From JALZOC01 sp038320555 (GTDB lineage: Bacteria; Acidobacteriota; Vicinamibacteria; Vicinamibacterales; 2-12-FULL-66-21), in contig JBBQEJ010000002.1 in assembly GCA_038320555.1 (NCBI GenBank), positions 1-64,000 of the forward strand: a stretch of DNA of 64,000 nt. The letters run 5' to 3'. Made by a program: the position numbers and the translations under genes. Positions 25,231 to 34,581 of the stretch are shown here, piece by piece; the first letter of the stretch is position 1; each line of letters begins with the position of its first letter. The notes beneath the pieces were generated by a model, which made no database searches, was not told the DNA's origin, and worked only from the letters and a program-made list of their open reading frames with translations.

Positions 25231-27072
25231 TCACGGCTGAGATCCGTGGCTGATCAGGGCCAGCACCGCGTCGGCCGAACGAGCGGCAGCCCCGCCGTCC
25301 GAGGCGATCCCGACGCGCGGCAGATACTCGCTCCGGGCGCGCTCCATCTGCAGGCGGAATCCTTGATCATACAGGATCCGGCGAAGCGCCGGGGCGATCT
25401 CGGTGGCGCTCGCGGCCCCCGCCATGATGCCTGCCTCGACAAATGGGGACAGGTTGTTGGGCAAACCGATCACAAGAGCGGGGACGCCGAGCACCGCGGC
25501 GTCGAGCGCCACGGTTGAGTTGACTGTCACGATGGCCTGGCTCGCCCTCAAGAGCGGCGCCAGCGGTGCGGCGGCGGGCAGGACCCGGATGTTCGCACGT
25601 CCCTCGGCAATCGGCCTGTAGGCCTCGGGCGTTTCGGCCGGATGCGTCTTGACGGCGAGCTGCACGTCCGGCATCCCGGCGACGGCCTCTGCGAGCGCGG
25701 CAAGCACGTGTCGCGACTGGCGGTACTTGGCGACGAACAGGATGAGCGCGCGCGACCGGCCGGCGCCAGCGGCATCGAGCGTGGCCGCGATGTCCTGCGG
25801 CGATAGCGCCGCGGCAGCGCGGACGAGCGCGTCGAGGCGCGGACTCCCGGTCACCGTCAGCGAAGCAGCTGGAAACTGTCCGTGTTGCTCGAGATGCGCA
25901 CGCGCGTAGTCGTCAAAGACCAGCGTCTTCACCGGACGCGGAAAACCCGCGTCCGCCGGGTTCCCCGGATCCGCATGCATCTCGTCCGGTTCGTGCAGGT
26001 AGTTGAGCCACGAGCGATAAATGAAACCGTGCTGCAGTCCGGCAGTGGGGATTCCCCGGCGGCGGGCTTCGAGCATCAACGCGCGTCCCCAGCCGCCGGC
26101 CTCCGCGTATGTCAACGCGACGGCGGGCCGCAACGCATCAAGCGCGGCTCCCGCTTCATCCATGGCGCGGGCCGACCAGGGCCATTGCAGCAGCGCGATG
26201 CCCGCAAGCTCCTCTCGGATCGCTGGCCAGCAATCGTAGCCGCCGATTGCCGCGTGCTGCCGCACGTGTGTGCTGTTCCAGAGCGCGCGACGCATGGCGT
26301 GCCTGTCACCCCAGACGCGGAGCGAATCGCGCAGCGTCGCGAGTGGCGCGAGCGACTCGACCGGGATGGCTGCGTTTCTGCTGCGGTCCTGCCGAAGCAC
26401 GTGCCACCATCGTCTCGCGCGGAAATTTTCGGCAGGACCTACACCGACATACGTCACCGCGTTGCCGAGGCGTCCTTCGAGTGCCTCGAGCACCGGACCG
26501 ATGTACGACTCACCGCCGCCCGTGGAGGCGTCCGACCGCCAGAATGCGCGATGGACGAAGGCCGCGATTCGCGTCGACCCATCGGCCGCCGGGGCGGCCC
26601 TGGTTCGCGCTCGGGATGCCTTCGCGGCGAGCGTGAGCCCACGCGCGCGCAGGTCCATGCGCATGATCCGCATCCGGCTTCCGGCAAACCCGCCGGCGCC
26701 GCGGTAGCGGATCCCGTGGACGCGCGCCGCCTGCGGCGCCAGGCCGCGAAGCAGGCGGTGTCGGCTCTCCACGCGTATTTCCACCGGACGTTCGCACTCA
26801 ATCAGGTGATCGAGCGCGGCAATGGTACGGAAGAGACCCAGGACGACCTGATGCTTGTGGAGGTAAAGCTCAGCGAACCACCACAGTGAATCGCCTCGAA
26901 GAGTGAACCGCCGCCGCAGGGGCTGGCCCTCGACGTCGAGCTGGCGGAGCCGTTTGATCCAGGTGTGTTCGGCCGCGATCGCCTGCTCTTCGGCGGCAGC
27001 GTTCAGATAGTCGCCCAGCCGCACCCGGCGCGGGCCGGTTCCACTGTCCACCATCAGCACGTCGTCGTTCAT
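25231..27072 (-). CDS. Putative capsule-type GT-B glycosyltransferase (CDP-glycerol glycerophosphotransferase-like C-terminus)
   Basis: The protein is 613 residues from ATG 27072, which overlaps the GT9 stop as ATGA. The C-terminal half resembles the GT-B proteins of surface-carbohydrate synthesis: AGLQHGFIYRSWLNYLHEPDEM, VTGSPRLDALV, LAVKTHPAETPEAYRP and ASQAIVTVNSTVALDAAVLG, close to the pattern of capsule polysaccharide synthesis and glycerophosphotransferase families. The N-terminal ~200 residues are not recognised (LWWFAELYLHKHQVVLGLF). It probably acts in the cytoplasm on a lipid-linked glycan; donor and linkage are unknown. Confidence 0.65.
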   Translation of the reverse strand: MNDDVLMVDSGTGPRRVRLGDYLNAAAEEQAIAAEHTWIKRLRQLDVEGQPLRRRFTLRGDSLWWFAELYLHKHQVVLGLFRTIAALDHLIECERPVEIRVESRHRLLRGLAPQAARVHGIRYRGAGGFAGSRMRIMRMDLRARGLTLAAKASRARTRAAPAADGSTRIAAFVHRAFWRSDASTGGGESYIGPVLEALEGRLGNAVTYVGVGPAENFRARRWWHVLRQDRSRNAAIPVESLAPLATLRDSLRVWGDRHAMRRALWNSTHVRQHAAIGGYDCWPAIREELAGIALLQWPWSARAMDEAGAALDALRPAVALTYAEAGGWGRALMLEARRRGIPTAGLQHGFIYRSWLNYLHEPDEMHADPGNPADAGFPRPVKTLVFDDYARAHLEQHGQFPAASLTVTGSPRLDALVRAAAALSPQDIAATLDAAGAGRSRALILFVAKYRQSRHVLAALAEAVAGMPDVQLAVKTHPAETPEAYRPIAEGRANIRVLPAAAPLAPLLRASQAIVTVNSTVALDAAVLGVPALVIGLPNNLSPFVEAGIMAGAASATEIAPALRRILYDQGFRLQMERARSEYLPRVGIASDGGAAARSADAVLALISHGSQP

Positions 27073-28265
27073 GCGGTTGAGGTCCGCGCCGGAATGCTGC
27101 CGCGCCGCCGGGATTCGTCGAGGACCGACAGCGCCGCCGTGAAAACGCTGTCGGCGGTGATGGACGCGAGGCAATCTGGTGTGTGCCCCACGCAGCGCGC
27201 GGGAGGCAGCCGAATCCGGTTGCACGGGCTACACGGAAGGTCTACGCGGACGACGCGATCGGATGGACCCCGAGGGGCGTAGCGCGCCGGATCGGAGGGA
27301 CCAAAGACGGCGACAACCGGGGTGCTGACCGCAACGGCGAGATGCATCGGTCCCGTGTCACCGGTGACGAGGAGATCGAGACGCTCGATGACAGCGGCAA
27401 GCGTGAGCAGGTCCAGCCGGCCGGCAACATCGACGACATTCGCGGCTGGTAACACGTGCTTGATCGTGTCGACAAGCGGTCGATCGTCGCTGGAGCCAGT
27501 CAGCACGACCGTGGCGCCGAGCGTCTCGACCAGGCGTCGCGCAACATCTGCGAAGCGTTCAGCTGGCCACTGCTTGATCGCGCGTCCGCCGCTGACGTGC
27601 ACGCCGATGAGCGGCCCGCTCGCGGCGCCGAGCAGCCGCGAGGCGTTGTCGTGCGCCTCGGATGGCACGATGAGAGTCGGCGCGTCCTGGGCCGGAGGCG
27701 TGGCGCCGAAGATCGTCGACACCAGCCGGCTCGCGTTGTCGGTCGTGTGCGCGCGAGTGTCGTAGTCGATCGCCAGATCGAGCAGCGCGCCTCCGCCGCC
27801 GCTCCGGTATCCGGCGGTCCACGCGGCGCCCGACGCCGCCAGAACCATGTTGCTGCGCACGTCCGGTTCGAAGTTGATCGCGAGGTCGTACCGGACGGCC
27901 TTCCAGTGCCGGGCTGCGCGAACGAGAGACAGGAGGCTCTGTCCCTGGCCCCCACGAGCGAGCCACGCCGCATCGAGCGACTGAATGCGCCTCACCGGGT
28001 CGATCGACCGCGCGAGGTCGGCATTCCAGCTCCCGACGACGAGGTCGATCTCGGCGTGCGGGGCGAGCGCCTGCACGTCAGCAATGGCCGGAAGCACCAT
28101 CAGCAGATCCCCAATCCGCTCGAGGCGCAGCAGAAGGATCCGCCGTGGTTCGGTCGGGGCGCGGCGGCGGAAAGGGCGCACGACTGCAGCTCCCAGTCCA
28201 AGGACGCGGTCGGCGGTCGTCACGACCGCCCGCTCGCGGCGATCGTAAATATGCAGGCGGGACAT
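27069..28265 (-). CDS. Glycosyltransferase family 9 (heptosyltransferase-like)
   Basis: The 398-residue protein fits GT9, the family of ADP-heptose:LPS heptosyltransferases. Seen are ILLLRLERIGDLLMVLPAI near residue 45, YDLAINFEPDVRSN, GVHVSGGRAIKQWPAERFADV and the signature VTGDTGPMHLAVAVSTPVV. Cys-containing PCSPCNRIRLPPARC near the end is also usual in the family. It may work on LPS core or another glycan; the donor is inferred only from the family. It begins 12 bases after the large membrane protein gene and is coupled by ATGA to the next gene. Confidence 0.88.
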   Translation of the reverse strand: MSRLHIYDRRERAVVTTADRVLGLGAAVVRPFRRRAPTEPRRILLLRLERIGDLLMVLPAIADVQALAPHAEIDLVVGSWNADLARSIDPVRRIQSLDAAWLARGGQGQSLLSLVRAARHWKAVRYDLAINFEPDVRSNMVLAASGAAWTAGYRSGGGGALLDLAIDYDTRAHTTDNASRLVSTIFGATPPAQDAPTLIVPSEAHDNASRLLGAASGPLIGVHVSGGRAIKQWPAERFADVARRLVETLGATVVLTGSSDDRPLVDTIKHVLPAANVVDVAGRLDLLTLAAVIERLDLLVTGDTGPMHLAVAVSTPVVAVFGPSDPARYAPRGPSDRVVRVDLPCSPCNRIRLPPARCVGHTPDCLASITADSVFTAALSVLDESRRRGSIPARTSTA

Positions 28266-28277
28266 TCGGGGCTCGAG

Positions 28278-30758
28278 CTATCTTACCGCCACGCGATCGA
28301 CCATCACGCCGACGTCGCGGTCGTCGGGCGTTCCAAGCACGCTCCGCGGCCTCCATGTCGGCGTCACGAGCTTCAGCTCGACCGGATCGCCTGTCCCGGC
28401 CGCGAGGGCCGCGAGATCCGGCGGAATAGCGAACCGATAGGGCAGGAATCCGCCCCGGACCCGCGCCGTGCCGAGCCACTGGCCCTGCAGGTAGACGCGC
28501 ACATCGGCTGGGACCACGGACGGCGGCCGCCCGCCGTCGCTCATCCAGATCGTCACCTCGCGGCTGGACGGCTGGAGCACCGTGATGGATACGTACGACG
28601 TGGCACCCGTCCAGCGGAACGTGTGCCCCTCCGATGTTTCCTTCGCGTGGAACCTCACGACCTGGAGGTCGTCGCGCATGCCGACGTCGAGATCGAACCA
28701 GAGCCCGTCGCGCGCCTCTGGCGCCGTGAACTCGTAGACTCCGTACTCGAATTCCTTCTGACGGACGAATCGCGGAAACGCATCGAGCGGCGTGTCGTAC
28801 TCCGGCACCTGGAAACGTTCGCTCGCAAGCGGTCGAACGCCGTACCGGTGCGACAGCAGGTCGGTGCCCCCGCCGCCGATGAACAACACGCGGTGATAGC
28901 GCGTATGCGCCCAATCAAGGAACGCCGCAAGCGTCGGCTTGTCGGGTCGGACCGGTTGCAGCACGAGGACGTTGCGCGCGTAGGTGTACGCAAGCGGAAG
29001 TGCGAGGACGTGCACGTCGCTGCCGGTATCGCGCGATTCGGCAAGGACCAGGTCGTCGTCGCCGATCGTTCCGGCGAGGCGCTCCAACCTGGGGATCAGT
29101 CCCGCGTACTCGACATGATCGACGACCGGCCGGCTGGTGCGCGCGTAGTGGAGCGCAAGCAGCGCGATGAAGACCATGCGCACCAGGGTTCGCAGCACTC
29201 CAGCGGCGGTTCGCGGCGCACGAATCCCTCCGAGCGCGGCCGCCGACGCGAACAGAAGCATGCCGGGGAGAATCACCGGAAGGAACCGCCGCGTCATCCA
29301 GAAGTGATCGGGAGCGATTCGAATCTTGAAGAAGAAGAAACAGGCGAACACGACGACCGTCATGATGAGTGCGGGATCGCGCCAGAACGCCCGCCGCGCC
29401 ACGAGCCAGAAGCCGATCAGTGCCGCCATGAGCCCCGGCAGTGTGAGGTACAGGTTCGTGAAGGTGCGCAGCGCGTTTGCGTCGTGCGCGGCGAGTTTTC
29501 CGCCCGGATGCCGGAGAGTCAGCGCGTAGAGCGCCAGCAGCCAGACGACAGCCACGATCGCGAGCGGCAGCCATTCAAGAACCCGAGGGGAAACCCGCAG
29601 CGCGCGAGCCGGCGCAAGCAGAATGGCCAAGCCGGCCAGCGCCACCACACCAAGCACCACATATTCCCAGGCAGGAAGATTGCTGAGGAACACGATCGGC
29701 AGGAACGCGTAGGCGCGCATGGGGCCGAGCAAATAGATTGACGCAATGGCCGCGACGATCGCGAACGTGGCGACAAACGCCACGCGCGGACGCCGGCCGT
29801 CCAGCACACCGAGTGCCAGGCCGCCCGCGGCACCCGCGATGCCCAGCACAGCGTCGAACCGCAGGAACAACAACAGGCCGAGGAGGACGCCGGCGACGGG
29901 TGCGAAGAATCGATCGCCGTCTACGTGCGCGCGCGCGTTCGCGAGCAGCGCCGCGAACAGCAGCGTTTGCATCACGACCTCGGCGTTCGGGTACCTTGCA
30001 AACCACACCTCGATCACGTGGAGCGCAAGCAGCCCGGTTGCCGCGGCCGCCGTGATGCGTCCGACAAGACGCGTCCCGGCGAAATACACCGCGAGCAGCC
30101 CGAGAATCGCCCAGACGCTGACGGTCCGTCGAGCGCCGGTCAAGCCGTCGATGCCGTACCCGATGGCAATCGACGCCGGAAACAGGTGCGGAAACTGACC
30201 GACGACGGCGCCGGTGTCGAAGTTCCTGATGAAGAACCCCATGAATCGCAACGGCTCGTCCGCGCGGAAGAACAGGTTGCGTGTGAATGGCGGGACCGTC
30301 GCGACGATCGGATCCCGAAAGATCAGCGCGCCGCGCTGCGCGACCTGAATGCCCTCGTTCATGTACACGCCGGGATCCTTCCCGCCGATGATGTACTCCG
30401 CCGGGGGAAAGAAACGCGAGACCGCGAGCGCGACGAGCATCACGGGCACGATCGCCGTCCACGTCACCCGCCGCGCCGCGGCGCCCAGGCGAAGGCGGCC
30501 ACGCGCTATCACGGCACACAGCGCCACGGCGCCGATGTCGGCAAAAATCAGCCGGCCGAACGTGTACCGCTGGAATACCGCGAGCCCTAGGACTACGGAG
30601 AGCGAGATGGCGAGGCTGAGCACGACGGCCCAGAAGGCGCGCTCCTCCGCGTCGAGTCCCGCGCGTCTGTCCCTATCGAGCCACGGGAGCCGGAAGATCG
30701 CGGCGCCGGGAAGATAGCCGATGATCGCGAGCGCGATGAGCTGAGTGGCTATCGCCAC
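28278..30758 (-). CDS. Large polytopic membrane protein, GT-C-like
   Basis: An 826-residue membrane protein: about twelve hydrophobic segments in the first 560 residues, then a soluble domain of about 260 residues with beta-rich sequence. The first loop holds the acidic GGKDPGVYMNEGIQVAQRG, a pattern of a poorly characterised group related to GT39-type enzymes. Later the FARYPNAEVVMQTLLFAALL segment is typical of this group. Function is inferred as glycan synthesis from context. GTG 30758 with AGGG five bases upstream is preferred to TTG 30800. The stop is 12 bases before the GT9 gene. Confidence 0.68.
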   Translation of the reverse strand: MAIATQLIALAIIGYLPGAAIFRLPWLDRDRRAGLDAEERAFWAVVLSLAISLSVVLGLAVFQRYTFGRLIFADIGAVALCAVIARGRLRLGAAARRVTWTAIVPVMLVALAVSRFFPPAEYIIGGKDPGVYMNEGIQVAQRGALIFRDPIVATVPPFTRNLFFRADEPLRFMGFFIRNFDTGAVVGQFPHLFPASIAIGYGIDGLTGARRTVSVWAILGLLAVYFAGTRLVGRITAAAATGLLALHVIEVWFARYPNAEVVMQTLLFAALLANARAHVDGDRFFAPVAGVLLGLLLFLRFDAVLGIAGAAGGLALGVLDGRRPRVAFVATFAIVAAIASIYLLGPMRAYAFLPIVFLSNLPAWEYVVLGVVALAGLAILLAPARALRVSPRVLEWLPLAIVAVVWLLALYALTLRHPGGKLAAHDANALRTFTNLYLTLPGLMAALIGFWLVARRAFWRDPALIMTVVVFACFFFFKIRIAPDHFWMTRRFLPVILPGMLLFASAAALGGIRAPRTAAGVLRTLVRMVFIALLALHYARTSRPVVDHVEYAGLIPRLERLAGTIGDDDLVLAESRDTGSDVHVLALPLAYTYARNVLVLQPVRPDKPTLAAFLDWAHTRYHRVLFIGGGGTDLLSHRYGVRPLASERFQVPEYDTPLDAFPRFVRQKEFEYGVYEFTAPEARDGLWFDLDVGMRDDLQVVRFHAKETSEGHTFRWTGATSYVSITVLQPSSREVTIWMSDGGRPPSVVPADVRVYLQGQWLGTARVRGGFLPYRFAIPPDLAALAAGTGDPVELKLVTPTWRPRSVLGTPDDRDVGVMVDRVAVR

Positions 30759-30809
30759 CGTCGCCCTTCGCCAAGAGGTAGCGGAGTGCCGGTGAGACAA
30801 CGTAACGAA

Positions 30810-30920
30810 TTCACCACAGGGGCAGCAGAGTTAACGGAGATCATGAATGTTTTGTTCTCTGCTGGCTCCGCTTGCTCCGTGGTGAAACTCTCTCCGCTCT
30901 CTCCGTCCACTCCGCTCTCT
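30810..30920. repeat. Imperfect inverted repeat plus TCCGCTCTC-type tandem array
   Basis: The gap between the MBOAT and the large membrane-protein genes holds TTCACCACAGGGGCAGCAGAG (30810-30830, first 20 bases most conserved) and its imperfect complement at 30857-30886 that ends in CCGTGGTGAA. A pyrimidine array with units like TCCGCTCTC follows (30893-30920). On the minus strand this reads as CACGGAG/GGAGAGAGC repeats, similar to the array before ftsZ at 59504. No gene is seen in it. Confidence 0.5.
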
Positions 30921-30929
30921 CAGGCGCCA

Positions 30930-32351
30930 TCAGAACTGGAAGTAGATGAACTCGGCGCCCCCGAAGTTTCCGAACAGCATGGTCAGGTAAAACGTCGCGG
31001 CGTAAACGGAGTATCGCACGCCGACGGGAAGGCGCGGAACGATGAGCAGGTTGTCGTACAGCGCCTCGCACACGTGTACGGCCAGCAACGGTGTCGTATA
31101 CATCAGCAGCGGGACGAGCACTCCTTCGACGTTGATGGAGGAGGGAGCGAATGCCGTCAAGAGGCTGCGCGTCATTTCGGTCAGCTGCCTGGCCGATCGC
31201 GCGCGGAATATCAGCCACCCGTAGCACGTCACATGAAACATGACCGCCCACGACACGATGCGCGCCACGGGAGCGTTGCGTGTGCCCCATGTATGAAAAG
31301 CCCGCACGCGATCGGCGGCCCTGAACGCGACGAGAAGTATGCCGTGATACAGACCCCACAGCACGAACGTCCAGGCGGCGCCGTGCCAGAGTCCGCCGAG
31401 CACCATGGTAATGAGGAGGTTGCGGTTGGTCCGGGCGGCCGAGCCGCGGTTGCCGCCGAGCGGAATATAGAGGTAGTCGCGCAGCCAGGTTGAAAGGCTG
31501 ATGTGCCAATGGCGCCAGAACTCTTGCGGCGTCCGGACGAAATACGGGAATCGGAAATTTTCGATGAGCTCGATCCCCATCAACTTCGACGTTCCCCGCG
31601 CGATGTTCGAGTAGCCCGCAAAGTCACCGTAAATCTGGAACGCGAAGGCATACGCTCCGAGGAGCACGTTCACTCCGGTCGGCCTGGCCGCCGGGTCGAA
31701 CACCATGTTGACAAGGCCGGCGAGATTGTCGGCGACGAAGACTTTTTGAAAGAACCCCCAGACAATCAACCAGAGCCCGTCGCGGATCTGCTCGCGAGAC
31801 ACCGTGCGCCGTGTGGCGATCTGAGGAAGCAGCCGGGACGCCCTGAGGATCGGGCCGGCGACGAGATGCGGGAAGTACGCCACGAAGACCGCGAAGTCGA
31901 GCAGATGGCGCGTGGGCGTGATCTCGCGGCGGTACACGTCGATCACGTAACTCATGGTCACGAATGTATAAAACGAGATGCCCACCGGCAGCAGCACACG
32001 GACCGTCACGAAGTCGAGTTGCCAGCCGAGCGCGCCAAAGACCGCGTGCAGGTTGTCTTCGAAGAAGTTGAAATACTTGAAGAATCCGAGGAGCGTGAGA
32101 TTGAACCCGAGGCTCAGACAGAGCAGCGCGCGACGCGACGCCGGGGCGCGCGAGGCGGCCAGCGCGAGCCCGCACGTGTAATCCACGAGCGTGGAGGCCA
32201 CCAGCAGTCCGAGAAAACGCCAGTCCCACGCTGCATAGAAGTAATAGCTCGCGACGAGCAGCAGCCAGTTCTGCCCCCGGTGCGGCAGCACGCGGTACAG
32301 CGAGTAGACGACGACGAAGAACCAGACGAAGTGCAGCGAGTTGAAGACCAT
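30930..32351 (-). CDS. MBOAT family O-acyltransferase (AlgI/DltB-like)
   Basis: The 473-residue polytopic enzyme belongs to the membrane-bound O-acyltransferases that carry acetyl or acyl groups across the membrane to glycans. AlgI-type features are seen in order: FKYFNFFEDN, LLPVGISFYTFVTMSYVIDVYR, FPHLVAGPILR, FQIYGDFAGYSNIARG, FWRHWHISLSTWLRDYLYIPLGGNR and the catalytic-His block LGGLWHGAAWTF. It ends the operon and follows an SGNH protein gene by 8 bases. This pairing is the usual two-component O-acetylation module. The glycan acceptor is unknown. Confidence 0.93.
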   Translation of the reverse strand: MVFNSLHFVWFFVVVYSLYRVLPHRGQNWLLLVASYYFYAAWDWRFLGLLVASTLVDYTCGLALAASRAPASRRALLCLSLGFNLTLLGFFKYFNFFEDNLHAVFGALGWQLDFVTVRVLLPVGISFYTFVTMSYVIDVYRREITPTRHLLDFAVFVAYFPHLVAGPILRASRLLPQIATRRTVSREQIRDGLWLIVWGFFQKVFVADNLAGLVNMVFDPAARPTGVNVLLGAYAFAFQIYGDFAGYSNIARGTSKLMGIELIENFRFPYFVRTPQEFWRHWHISLSTWLRDYLYIPLGGNRGSAARTNRNLLITMVLGGLWHGAAWTFVLWGLYHGILLVAFRAADRVRAFHTWGTRNAPVARIVSWAVMFHVTCYGWLIFRARSARQLTEMTRSLLTAFAPSSINVEGVLVPLLMYTTPLLAVHVCEALYDNLLIVPRLPVGVRYSVYAATFYLTMLFGNFGGAEFIYFQF

Positions 32352-32359
32352 CGTCGCGA

Positions 32360-33499
32360 TCAGCGCCCGACGGGCTGCATGGGCCGCTCGTCGAGGAGTC
32401 CGGAATCGCGGAGGAACCGCTCGAGGGCGCCGGCGACGATCTCGTGACCGCGTGGTGTCAGATGAACCGTCTGCTGGAAGAACACGTCCGGGCCCGGCAG
32501 CGCGCTCCGGAGCGCGGGCAGCGCGTCGAAGCGCGGAACAGGAAGGGCGTCCAGTGCGGTGGCGAAACGTTCCGTGGCGCCGTCACGCACCAACTCCCCT
32601 CCTGATTGCGCCACCGCCTCCCGCAGCCTCCCGTAGTCCGCGTCGTCCACCTGGAACCGCGCCGGCATCAACATGACCGCCGTGCGCGCCCCTGCAGCCG
32701 CCGCATCAGCCGCCATTGCCTCGACGACGCGACGGACAACCGAGAGTCCGCGCCCGATCCGTGGGGCGGGATGTACGGCGTAGCTCTGAAGGGGGGGCTC
32801 GGGAGGTCCTGCGGTCCGTGTGAATCGATCGGTCGCCGCTACTACGCGCAGGCGAAGGACCTGCAGAACCATACTGCGCCGCACGAGACGCCTCAGACGC
32901 GTGCTGGCCGCCTCGTGGACGGTCGCGAATGCAGGGGGGGCCCGCCCGTCGAACAGAGCTTCAGAGCCCGCCGCGTCCTCGGCGTCATTCCCGACAAAGA
33001 GCGTCTCGACGACGATGTCGGGTTGGACGGCGGGAAGGATGGAGCGAAAGAAGAGCAGTTCCTGCACGGGGCCGTAGCCCTGGACTCCACCGTTGATCAC
33101 GCGATATCGGATTCCGTGCGACGAGGCATTGAGCCGCTGCTCGAGCAATTCACCGAACGTCTGTGCGAACGGCACCTGCACGGAGAGCACGAGCGAATCG
33201 CCCAGGAGAAGGATTCGCCGTTCGTTTTCCGCTTTCGGCCCGATCTCTTCGTCGTCGCGGACTCCGGCCGCGTTGATCGCGATCTCGGTGTCGAACTCCA
33301 CCGTCGCGAAGCGCACGTGCGCGCGGGGTTTGAGGCGGTAGCCGATGACAGGATCATTGGCAAAAAGGCCCTGAAACGCGGGCGCCGCCTCCGAGCTGCC
33401 CCAGGTGCGGAGCGCGGCCTCGAATACGCCGAACTGGACGGCCATGATCAGGGCGAACACGGCCACACGGCGCGCGAGGCGTCGAGGTTGACCTGCCAC
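32360..33499 (-). CDS. Membrane-anchored SGNH/GDSL-type hydrolase-like protein
   Basis: The protein (379 aa) has one N-terminal membrane helix (VAVFALIMAVQFGVFEAAL) and an extracytoplasmic SGNH-type domain: block I ILLLGDSLVLS (S102), block II INGGVQGYGP (G), and block III LFVGNDAED (N171). The last block reads QTVHLTPRGH, keeping His but with Gln where DxxH families have Asp. Partnered with the MBOAT gene it probably transfers or removes acyl groups on an exported glycan, like AlgX/AlgJ or PatB. GTG 33499, two bases after the DegT stop, is the chosen start; the longer frame to 33610 runs into that gene. Confidence 0.75.
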   Translation of the reverse strand: MAGQPRRLARRVAVFALIMAVQFGVFEAALRTWGSSEAAPAFQGLFANDPVIGYRLKPRAHVRFATVEFDTEIAINAAGVRDDEEIGPKAENERRILLLGDSLVLSVQVPFAQTFGELLEQRLNASSHGIRYRVINGGVQGYGPVQELLFFRSILPAVQPDIVVETLFVGNDAEDAAGSEALFDGRAPPAFATVHEAASTRLRRLVRRSMVLQVLRLRVVAATDRFTRTAGPPEPPLQSYAVHPAPRIGRGLSVVRRVVEAMAADAAAAGARTAVMLMPARFQVDDADYGRLREAVAQSGGELVRDGATERFATALDALPVPRFDALPALRSALPGPDVFFQQTVHLTPRGHEIVAGALERFLRDSGLLDERPMQPVGR

Positions 33500-33501
33500 G
33501 G

Positions 33502-34581
33502 TTATGCAGGCGCGAGGGCGGCGGCGACGCGGTCGATCGCGTTTGCCGGAAGCGAGGGATAGAGCGGCAGCGAGAGGATCTCGCCGCAGACACGGGTCGC
33601 GATCGGGCAATCAGCGGGCCGCTCGGACGCGAGGGCGGGCTGTGCGGGAATCGGGATCGGGTAGTGGATCAGAGTCTCGATCCCCGCCGCGCGAAGAGCC
33701 GCTTGAACCGCGTCGCGCGAGGCGCTGCGCACCGGGAACAGATGATAAACGTGCCCTTCGTCGAACAGAGGCGGGACCGCGATCGCGGTCGAGGGCCCGA
33801 GGCGCGCGCGATAATCGCGCGCGAGCGCCCGGCGGCGCGCAGTCCACTCCGGGAGAAAGGCGAGGCGGGCTCGCAGAATCGCGGCCTGAATATCGTCGAG
33901 CCTCGAATTCACGCCGAATTCCCCATGGTGATAGCGATCGGTCTGCCCGCCGTTGCGAAGCCGTCGGGCGTGGTCGGCAAGTCGGGAGTCGTGGGTCGTG
34001 ATCGCGCCGCCGTCACCGAGCGCACCGAGGTTCTTTGTCGGATAGAAGCTGAACGCCGCGGCCGCGCCGAAGCTGCCGACAGGCCTGCCCGTGCACGTCG
34101 CCAAATGCGCCTGACAGCAGTCCTCCACGACGGCGAGATTGTGGCGCGTGGCGACCGCGGCAATCGCGGGCATGTCGGCCGGTTGCCCGTACAGATGGAC
34201 AGGCAGGATGGCCGCCGTCCGCGCCGTCACCGCGGCGTCGGCCGCTGCGGGATCGAGAGTCAGACGTTGTGGATCGATGTCGGCAAACACGGGCCGCGCC
34301 CCCACCATCATGATCGCGAGGGCCGAGTACGCCGCCGACAGTGGTGTGGTGATGACTTCGTCTCCGGGTCCAATCCCAAGCGCGCGCAGAGCAATCGCCA
34401 GCGCGTCGGTACCGGTCCCGACGCCGACCGCCTCGGCCGCACCGGACGCGGCGGCGAATTCTCGCTCGAACGCGTCCACCTCAGGGCCGAGAACGAACCA
34501 CCCTCGCGTCATGACTCGCTCGACGGCCTCACGCACCGCGGCGGCGTCTTCGCCGGGTGTGAGCTGCAGGAAAGGGATCAC
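33502..34581 (-). CDS. DegT/DnrJ/EryC1/StrS-type PLP-dependent sugar aminotransferase
   Basis: The 359-residue enzyme is a sugar aminotransferase forming an amino sugar from a keto-sugar nucleotide. The N-terminus MIPFLQLTPGE is typical. The PLP lysine lies in SFYPTKNLGALGDGG (K183), the cofactor Asp in VVEDCCQAHL (D154), and RNGGQTDRYHHGEFGVNSRLDDIQAA is the usual substrate block. It starts at GTG 34581 in a GTGA overlap with the SDR gene, which probably supplies its keto-sugar substrate. The regiospecificity is not predictable. Confidence 0.92.
   Translation of the reverse strand: MIPFLQLTPGEDAAAVREAVERVMTRGWFVLGPEVDAFEREFAAASGAAEAVGVGTGTDALAIALRALGIGPGDEVITTPLSAAYSALAIMMVGARPVFADIDPQRLTLDPAAADAAVTARTAAILPVHLYGQPADMPAIAAVATRHNLAVVEDCCQAHLATCTGRPVGSFGAAAAFSFYPTKNLGALGDGGAITTHDSRLADHARRLRNGGQTDRYHHGEFGVNSRLDDIQAAILRARLAFLPEWTARRRALARDYRARLGPSTAIAVPPLFDEGHVYHLFPVRSASRDAVQAALRAAGIETLIHYPIPIPAQPALASERPADCPIATRVCGEILSLPLYPSLPANAIDRVAAALAPA

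Noticed and set aside
27456..29741. Plus-strand open frame of 761 codons through the GT9 and large membrane-protein genes
   Set aside because: It is antisense to two genes with clear motifs; the translation is arginine- and glutamate-rich without any domain. GC-rich DNA yields such shadows.
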